From Daphnia carinata (Eukaryota > Arthropoda > Branchiopoda > Diplostraca > Daphniidae): DNA of 64,000 nucleotides. Under the pieces are notes generated by a model. That model saw nothing but the letters and a program-made list of their open reading frames with translations, ran no database searches and had not been told where the DNA came from. Both the position numbers and the translations under genes were made by a program. Numbering within the stretch: position 1 is the first letter of the stretch; the number at the start of each line of letters is the position of its first letter. Of the stretch, positions 56,282 to 64,000 are shown one piece after another. The DNA is taken from positions 4,525,679 through 4,589,678 of the forward strand of contig NC_081338.1 in the NCBI RefSeq assembly GCF_022539665.2, written 5' to 3'.

Positions 56282-58982
56282 TTAACCCCTGAAAGAAGCG
56301 CGGCATTCAACCAAGGGATCGCCATCCTGGCCAATGGGGCAAGAACAAACTGCCCCATGGTTACGTGCGTCACAACGTGCCCCAATTCCGCAAACGGAGG
56401 ACCTCGACGAAGAGGTACTGGTGCATGGGTCGACACATTGGTATCCGTAACAGGCTTGTTGGCCGGAGCAATCCTATGTAAATAAGGAGAACATGCTGTC
56501 AGTGCTTGTTGTTGTTATCGGACTTTGCTTAAACTTACCGCATGGTCGATACACTGGCCCTTTCGGCATCCGACGAGAGGATCGCCGAGATATCCAGCGC
56601 GGCAGAAGCAGACGGGTCTGTCGTTTCCTTGACGATCCGTGCCCGGTTTACAATCGGCGTCGGTTCCGCAAGGATTCGGGTTGCAAAGATCACCTGTTTT
56701 GATCAGAGAAAAAGAGATATGGTTTAGAAGAGATCCTCAAGATTGCTTACGACATTCTTACTCTTGTCGAATGGTCGGCAAGCAGTGAATGGATGTCCAG
56801 TGTGGCCCTTGGGGCAAGAGCAAATGGCCTTGTGGCTCTCGACACGACACTCGGCGCCAATGCCGCAAGCTCCTGTGCAAGGGTCGACGCACTTGAGATT
56901 GAAGCAAGCCTGGTTGCTACGGCAATCCTCGTGTTGCGTGCACTCGGGGAAGCAGCTGCTGTACGGATCACCCAAAAGTTGGCCGGGCAACTGCAGATTG
57001 CGCGATGGTTCTAAAGAGCGTTCCAGAAAAAAACAAGATGACGTAATCATTTTTTACATAATCGTTTTAGGGGGAAGAACAAAACCGGAAAATTTTTTGA
57101 GGGTTTTCCAAAAATTCATACCCGAACGTTGCAGTCGGCGTAAGTTCCGCAACTTCCACATGGATCTGTGCAACGGAAGCCTAGGCAAGCCCGGTTGGCA
57201 TCACATTGGGAATCAGTTTCGCATTCACGACGACAGCCCTGTAAGTTAATTTTTCTTTTGTTATTAATCAATTCACTTTTTATCATTTTATGTAATAAGA
57301 ACCTCAATGGGATTGCCCATAAATCCATCCTGGCAAGAGCAGACAGCACGGTTGTTCTCGACGCGACACTTGGAGTTGGCTCCGCAAGGTGTGGGGGTAC
57401 AATAATCTCCACCAGCTTAAAAATTTAGAAAATCATCATTAAAATATCGTTTCTTTCAATAGTATTTTCCAATTTGACTTTGACGGCCGGCAATGTTGGA
57501 GCTGGAAGACGGAGTACAGGAGACGAACGGATCGCCGGTGAATCCCCTTGGGCATTGGCAGACGGTGACGTGATTGCGAACGGTACATTCAGCGTCAACA
57601 CCGCAAGACGTCGAGCAAGGATTGATGCAACGGAAGTTGTGGCACACCTTGTCGGTCGGGCATTCAGCGTTTTCTTTTCCAGCAAATTATTGGAAATTAA
57701 AACATTTTCATTGCCATTTTGTGAGGGATCCCGAAACTTACCGACACACTCTGAGCGACGACATCCAGTGTAAGGGTCACCCTCATAACCAGCACGGCAA
57801 GCGCAAACAGCCCGGAAGCTTCGAAGTAGGCAGTTAGCGTTTGATCCGCAGTTGAAGTTTGCGCAAGGGTCATCACCAAAGCTTGAGCTGCTGCTAGTGA
57901 AAGAAGATGCAGCTGGGCTAAATGAGGAACCAGAAGAGCCGAAAGAAGTGCCGAAGGACGAAGAACTCGAAACAGGGGCGCTGCTAAAGGATCCACCAAA
58001 GCTATCGGATCCAGTGATGATCGTCTGTCGGTTGCCAGTAAATGGGTTGCTGTTGAAGCTGCTGTGACTGCTGCTGGAACCGGTCAAAATACGTTGATCT
58101 ATGCAAGAAAAATGATAATGAATAATTTAATTTTTATACCACGATAGGAAGAATTAGAACTTACCAGTATGACCTGCAGTGCAGCGAGTAAAGGGATCGC
58201 CAGAATAACCTGAAGGACAACGACAGATGGCACGACGGTTGCGGGGCTCGCAAACAGCGTTAGTTCCGCAAATGCCATCTTCGCAAATGTTGACACATCG
58301 TCCCCTGGCGCAGTTTTGCGTATTGGAACAATCGTCATCATCATCGCACTGTGGTCCGCAACCGGTGATGGTGTCCGGCTTGGGAAAGAAACCCGACTTG
58401 CAACGACAGACAGCCACACCAAGCGGGCTCACCATACAATCCGTATTGGGGCCACACGGGTAAGGACTGCACGGATCATTACCTGCAGATACAAATGGGG
58501 AAGAAAATGGAAAAACAAAACAATGTCAAATCTTTTGCTTTGCATATGACAAGGTATTGGTGCCACAGGGTCATGTGTGCTTCCATTATTACAGTACAAA
58601 GCAAAAGAAAAACAGGCCATCAGTGTACAAAAATGATTGGTTTTTGATAAGTGGTGGTTTTCCCAAAATCTGGCAAAGAAGAAGAAGAAGCAAGTTCACC
58701 TACTTTACTAATATTTCCTCATTCCGCACAGGCGATAGAATGAGAAAAAGGGCCGTTATACAGCCTTCAGGTACATTAAAATTTGCAAACTGACTGGTTT
58801 TATGCTATTAAAAGTTCAACAATATTTCTTCTCACAGATTACCATGCAAATATTGACTTCAAAATCCACTGACCCACAAAACGTTCAAATGCATTATTAT
58901 TTTTGATAATATTTTTACCCGAAAAGCCTCCCATGGCGGCAGCCTGGGCAATCAGCAAAGACAAGGCCAGCATCCCGACCAT
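56282..58982 (-). CDS. Secreted EGF-repeat protein, dumpy/Notch-like repeats (one frame break)
   Basis: Minus-strand exons: 58982-58919, 58482-58165, 58098-57742, 57673 to about 57479, 57415-57303, 57238-57122, 57010-56762, 56693-56539, 56473-56282; about 586 residues once one missing base is allowed for. A signal peptide begins MVGMLALSLLIAQAAA. It is followed by Cys-rich EGF-like units of the DPC...CG..A.C...RAIC.CP.G..GDP kind, alternating with the shorter C...C..D..C.....C...RC.DPC type seen in dumpy-like insect proteins, with a Ser/Phe-rich linker in exon 3. There is no transmembrane segment or ZP domain, so it is a secreted matrix-type protein. Near 56974-56977 exon 7 lacks one base: NHRAICSCPANF runs out of frame, and GDPYSSCFPEC resumes in another. 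The donor of exon 4 is weak and uncertain. Confidence 0.8.
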
Positions 58983-61900
58983 TTCAAGATCTAAAAAACC
59001 GACATGTAAAGGTAAAAATCAAACAATGTACATATATTTCGTGTATACACAATAACCTAGCGTGTCTAATTTAATCACACGCATCCATATAACCTATTTT
59101 AATTCATAGGAATAGAAACACTTGAATGAGACAGTGAACCAATTGGAAAACCAGTTGAGGGCTATGCCTTTCATGGGTTATCAAATGTTTTTCTTTTTTT
59201 TTTCTTAGAGTTTTGCATGTGTCTGCCTGTCGAGGTCGAGTGATGTGGAAGGGAGATGTTATCTGTCTTGCCAATTCATGCAATTCCATAATGGGCTTGC
59301 AAGAGTTCTTTATTTTTGTTTGCCGGCTGGCCAACCTTGACGACCGGCTTCCTACCACCATCCCCCGGATTTTCTGACGTTATTCGGCATCGCACGTAAA
59401 TCCCCTCTTCTCCATTTATGGAAGTAGTTTTCTCTCTCGTTTGCCAATTGCACGAATCACCAAATGGATTCGAGCTCAAACAAGACCAGCCCTGCCAACC
59501 AAACTCTCGCATTCTAATGAGCAAGGCGAAGAAAACAAGAAGATGACATCTTTCTTTGTTAGTTACATCCCCAGATTGGGTACTCTTGAGTGATTCAGTT
59601 CTGTCGTGTTATCGTTTGATTATGGGCGGGTCCCAACATTGAGTGACCTTCTTCTTTTGCTCTTTAGGCGGGTAGTGGTGGTGATTTCAGAAACTTACCA
59701 TCTAAGGAAGAAGCTTAAAAAAACGCCAGAGAGATAGTTGCTGCTGCTGCTGACCCACACCCTTCTAGCCTCGACAAGCATAAGCTAACAACACATGCAC
59801 GATTGAGAGAGGAAGAAAAAAAGAAACAAAATAAGAGACCCATGATAAACAAGCCCATCCTATTTGATCCAACCAGAGTTTCACGAACGACGCCAGTGAT
59901 TTTTTTGCCCCCCACATTTTTCATTTGGATCTTTACCAACTTTCCAATTTTTGGCAAATACCTTTTTCTTTCTTTTACAACATATCTTTAGATTAACAAG
60001 AAATAGTTGTTCTTTTGTGAAGGGATTTAGAAAAAAAGCTCTTCTGGTTAAATGTGTTCCCGAACGACATTTTCGTTCAGCCAAGGTCGATGCTAATCAC
60101 GCTGCTTTTCTTTTTCAACGTTTTCTTTTATTGTTATTAGGGATCAAGAAACTCTTCTCCAGTGTAATTTAGCAGAGGAAGAAAACTGGATAGTAAAGAA
60201 CTGATGAAAACAAAGATCTTTCTGAACAAAAGTCACCGTCCATCAGCATTTAAACCGCCCCAGACAACCTTGAAAGAGCTGCCATCAGAGAGAAACCATC
60301 TGCCGGTGACTAACTTTTTCTCCCCCTTTATTGGTAACCTTCCCATCAGTTAAGAAACACACAATTTAATTTAAATTTACTTATGATAAACGGAATATTT
60401 TTTTATGGTTCTATTTTAGCTCCAGGCAAACGTCTGTTGCTGTTCCCTTCAGATGAAAAAGAAAAATAGGATACACGATGAAAGTGAAAATTGAATTATG
60501 GATGAGCTAACCGCTGGCCCGCAGGTTACGTCACGTATTTCTTATTCATCTTAAACTTTCTTAAATCCTTTCTAACGTAATTGGTTTCCTTTTACGCCGT
60601 CGACGAACACAGAAATCACATTAGAAATAATTGCGAAATGAGTGTTTATCCAGTTGGAAACACTTTGGTTTGTACCTGTGTGTTGTTTGTGCGGTGGAGA
60701 GGTAGGAAGTGCCTTTTCGTTGCCGAGTTGCGTCGAGAGGGAAGGAAGAATGGTACACCTGTGCGTGCGGACCTTCAGCCAGCAACTAACTGAAGGTGGA
60801 CGGGCGCTCAGCTTCTCTTTTTATCTCCTCCAGGATCACGTGTTGCAGCGGGTTAAGAGCTTGGCTGGCTTGGTCGACAGTCTCTGTCACTGTTTTTTTA
60901 TTCTGGAGAAACCAGAGAGGGAAAGAAAAAATCAAGTTTGTGACGTCAGCTATTGTCCTCCTGCTGGCCACACGGAGGAGGCATTTAGTCGATCCCTCCC
61001 TTGCTCTTATGGTGTGAGCTGTTGCTGTTGGATGTTACACGTGTGTGTTGGCCGTTTCTCTGGTTTGCTGGTTTCAGTGAGGAAGCGACCTTGGTAGTCA
61101 TTTACGTACACAATCGTTGCATGGCTTGTATTCGTTAGCTCCAACCGCTTTTTAATTTGCTTTTCTTTAAGGGAAAGGAAACGATTTCGTCAGGTACGAA
61201 TTTTACACTGGGCGTTTTCTTGAACGAAATGATTTGTTATTCATGGTGACGTGATGCTGCAAGTATGATAGGAAGTCAATGAAGAACAAGGTGACCAGCA
61301 GCTGGAGACATCTGAAACGGTCCCTGTATGATATCAGGGATGAAGTTAAACACATTTGTGTCTTATTACGGCTGATAAAGTCGATTTAACGACTGTTTGA
61401 TGGATAAAAAGGAAAACCTTGCTTGCCAAAACGGGATAAGATTTTTGTTGCTTTTTTTTTTTTATTTTTTTTGAAAAGTGAAATTACGAACACGTCATGG
61501 AATCAAGCGAGTGAGCGACGCCCATAAAGGCACTTCATGTCCGCCTCACTATGCAAGGTGAAAGGAAAACTTGGGTTTAGACAAAACGCATTTATTGGTA
61601 TTTTTTCTCTCTTTTTTTTTAGCAAAAAATTGAGGTAATGACAAAAGTAACAGCGCAGACACATTTGTGTTATGTGCGTCATCGTTTTTGTTTGGAGTTT
61701 ATGGGAAATGGTCAGCAGCAAATAAGGTCCTGTGTGGGTTTTCGTTGGAAAGCACGAACGCAATACGTCATATGGTTGCAAGGGTTCACACCCTTTACGC
61801 AACCAAAAGCTTACTAATGCGGAAGGTCTATAAAAACAAGTCGGGAATAGACGGGGTTTTCTGTGTGACCTGAAAAGCAAGTGACGGGTTGAAATTTGTT

Positions 61901-62644
61901 GGCAAACGCTTTGCTTAGCCAACAAGTGTTCATTGCTCAATTTACCCCTGCCACTATTCATCAACGATGTTTCGTGGCTGTTTGCCAAGTCAGATTCAAT
62001 GAACTACAAAGCAATGATTGCTTTCGCCATTTTTCAATCTTATACTCGGGTGAAACAAATTCGCGTAAACATTTGTGAAAATTTCATCGCAATATGAAAA
62101 CAATAACAAAATAGGCGTGTTGCTGGAATCGTTTTACGTGCAAAAAAAACTCGATAGACGCCCATGCCTTCAATTGAAGTTTCCCTCAAAATGTCTGCGT
62201 TTGATTAAGGCCGGGCAGCTGATAAAAATGGTCGCAGCCTTCAAAGCGGCCATTTCGAAATGAACCAAAATTCTTGTTTCGTGAGTCTCATTCGGCCTTG
62301 GGCTACTAAGATTAGAGACAAGGATGACACTTTTTAAGAGATCAAGCTAATTTTCTATTATTTCTTTGAATTGCATGACCAGTGAAAATAAATCGGTTTG
62401 CTGCTAATTTTTACCCTTTCTTTGCAGGAAAACTACTCATTCACCGGAAGAAATTACGGAATATATACTTAGTTTTTTTTTTTTTACTTTGTTTCGCCAT
62501 CTCTGATTGCAAGCAGATAACATTTCTTCTGAAGGTGCAACTTTTCGCCAACAGATGACGTTTCTTTTACGTGCTCATAAACATGATTGTTGACTTTCTA
62601 TTACTTCCATCTTCATCAATTACGTTACATTTAACTTATTTAAG
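58983..62644. other. Upstream and intergenic region between the EGF-repeat gene and Pelota
   Basis: An acceptor at 58991 just upstream of the EGF-gene start and a strong GTAAGT donor (minus strand) at 59698 suggest a noncoding leader exon from 59699 upward. No other coding exon is recognised in this 3.6 kb. A CAG/CTG-type run occurs near 59739-59752. Confidence 0.5.
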
Positions 62645-63947
62645 ATGAAACTTGTGAGCAGATATATAGAAAGAGACGGCACAGGGTCAGTGCATCTTCC
62701 AAAATCAGTTATGTGGCAGTTGGTAATCTTAGTTAATGTTCTAGACGAGTCGCTCTCATCCCCGAGAATCCTGAGGATATGTGGCATGCATACAACCTTA
62801 TATCTCACGGAGACACTGTTAGAGCTTCAACAATCAGGTATCCCTCTCGAACAAGTGCAAATCTGAAGTAGATTGAGTAATGAGATTTGTGTTGTATTTT
62901 TTAGAAAAGTTCAAACTGAATCGGCAACAGGCTCATCTAGTAGCAGAGTCCGGACCATGCTTACAATTGAAGTTGAAACCATTGATTTTGATACTCAGGC
63001 TTGTGTATTGCGGTTAAAAGGAAGAAATGTAGAGGAAAATCAATATGTCAAGGTGTCACAGAATGTCTTTACTTTTTGTTGTGTTCCATCATTACTTTTT
63101 CAAATGCCAGATGGGTGCATATCACACTGTTGACATTGAGCCTAACAGAAAATTCTCATTAACCAAAGCCTGTTGGGATGTTGTGGCTCTTGAACGCATT
63201 GACATGGCATGTGATCCAAGCCAGAATGCAGATGTTGCTGCAGTTATAATGCAAGAAGGTTTGGCCAATGTCTGTCTTGTTACAGGAGCAATGACCCTGG
63301 TGAGAGCTAAAATTGATGTAACCATTCCCCGCAAGAGAAAAGGGAATACATCACAACATGAAAAGGTTAGTATACTAGGTTGTTGTAACATTATGTGCGT
63401 TAACATTATACTTGCTATATGATGAGGTAAAATGTTTATTTTAAATTTACGTTTTTTACGTTTATTCAGGGCTTACAAAAATTTTATGACACCGTCTTGC
63501 AAGCTATTCTCCGGCATGTAAACTTCGAAGTTACGCGATGCATTTTGCTTGCATCTCCAGGATTCGTAAAAGATCATTTCTTTGAATATATGATGCAATG
63601 GGCTTCTAAAAACGACAACCGTATGCTTATCGACAACAAATCAAAATTTCTTCTTATTCACGCTTCGTCAGGATTTAAACACTCTTTAAAAGGTTAGTTT
63701 GAAAAAAGAAATGATACGCGGATAGTTGAGCTTAACTGTTGCCTGATTTACTAGAAGTTTTAGCTGATCCTGCTGTAACATCGCGTATGGCCGATACGAA
63801 AGCGATGGCCGAAGTCAAAGCATTGGAGAATTTTTATGCAGTTTTACAAACAGAGCCAAGCCGCGCCTTTTATGGTCTCAAGCACGTCTTGAAGGCTAAC
63901 GAAGGCCAAGCAATTGATACCCTTTTGGTGTCTGATAATCTCTTTAG
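62645..63947 (+). CDS. pelo: Pelota (Dom34) mRNA surveillance factor, 5' part
   Basis: Six exons: 62645-62685, 62745-62837, 62906-63052, 63111-63365, 63470-63692, 63755-63947; 317 residues so far, about 65 short of the usual 385, so the gene runs past the window. Pelota with Hbs1 recognises stalled ribosomes and frees them for no-go and non-stop decay in the cytoplasm. The N-terminal Sm-like domain starts [15 protein letters not shown] and continues with [32 protein letters not shown] and [14 protein letters not shown] follow, then the central eRF1-like domain with VVMQEGLA-like [23 protein letters not shown] and [12 protein letters not shown], and the start of domain 3 with [12 protein letters not shown]. 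As expected for Pelota there is no GGQ motif. Exon 1 ends at GG before a GTCAGT donor; this split restores the family reading frame. Confidence 0.95.
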
Positions 63948-64000
63948 GTACTAAGTAAAGGTAAAACCACCATCTTTTGTCCATGTAATTTATTTATATG

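Overview
The window looks like nuclear DNA of a small crustacean, most likely a cladoceran such as Daphnia. The grounds are many very short GT-AG introns (about 58-80 bp), TATA-driven secreted-protein genes with tiny first exons, a tandem family of papain-type proteases, and animal housekeeping genes (Gemin2, a CRTAP-like protein, Pelota). The species is inferred; nothing in the window proves it.

Layout. (1) 1-14.5 kb: a tandem array of C1A (cathepsin L-like) cysteine protease genes on the + strand. It holds one broken copy (1181-1896), two near-identical copies made by a direct duplication (2854-4281 and 5588-7016), and two diverged copies (8115-9497 and 13170-14524). The intact genes share a seven-coding-exon structure and a 5' leader intron. 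(2) 18.2-26 kb: two + strand genes for secreted Tyr/Pro/Val/Ala-rich proteins. The larger (18219-23343) is built from a roughly 10-residue repeat interrupted by 12 copies of a longer module, and its reading frame is broken once. The smaller (25050-25979) has the same signal-peptide architecture and a single copy of the module. (3) 26-34.9 kb: no gene seen; rich in homopolymers and microsatellites. (4) 34.9-49.2 kb: one large, intron-rich + strand gene for an unrecognised low-complexity protein of about 1,297 residues ending in a polybasic stretch and a CAAX-like CALQ. (5) 52.5-64 kb: compact housekeeping region with Gemin2 (-), a CRTAP-like gene (+), a secreted EGF-repeat protein (-, with one frame break) and the 5' part of Pelota (+, running off the edge).

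How the genes relate. The proteases are probably secreted or lysosomal digestive enzymes that spread by local duplication and loss. The two repeat proteins form a paralogous extracellular structural pair. Gemin2 and the CRTAP-like gene are divergent and may share a promoter region of about 480 bp; the CRTAP-like and EGF genes converge with poly(A) signals about 65 bp apart. Exon models were built by hand from splice signals, reading-frame phase and protein-family resemblance, without transcript data or database searches.
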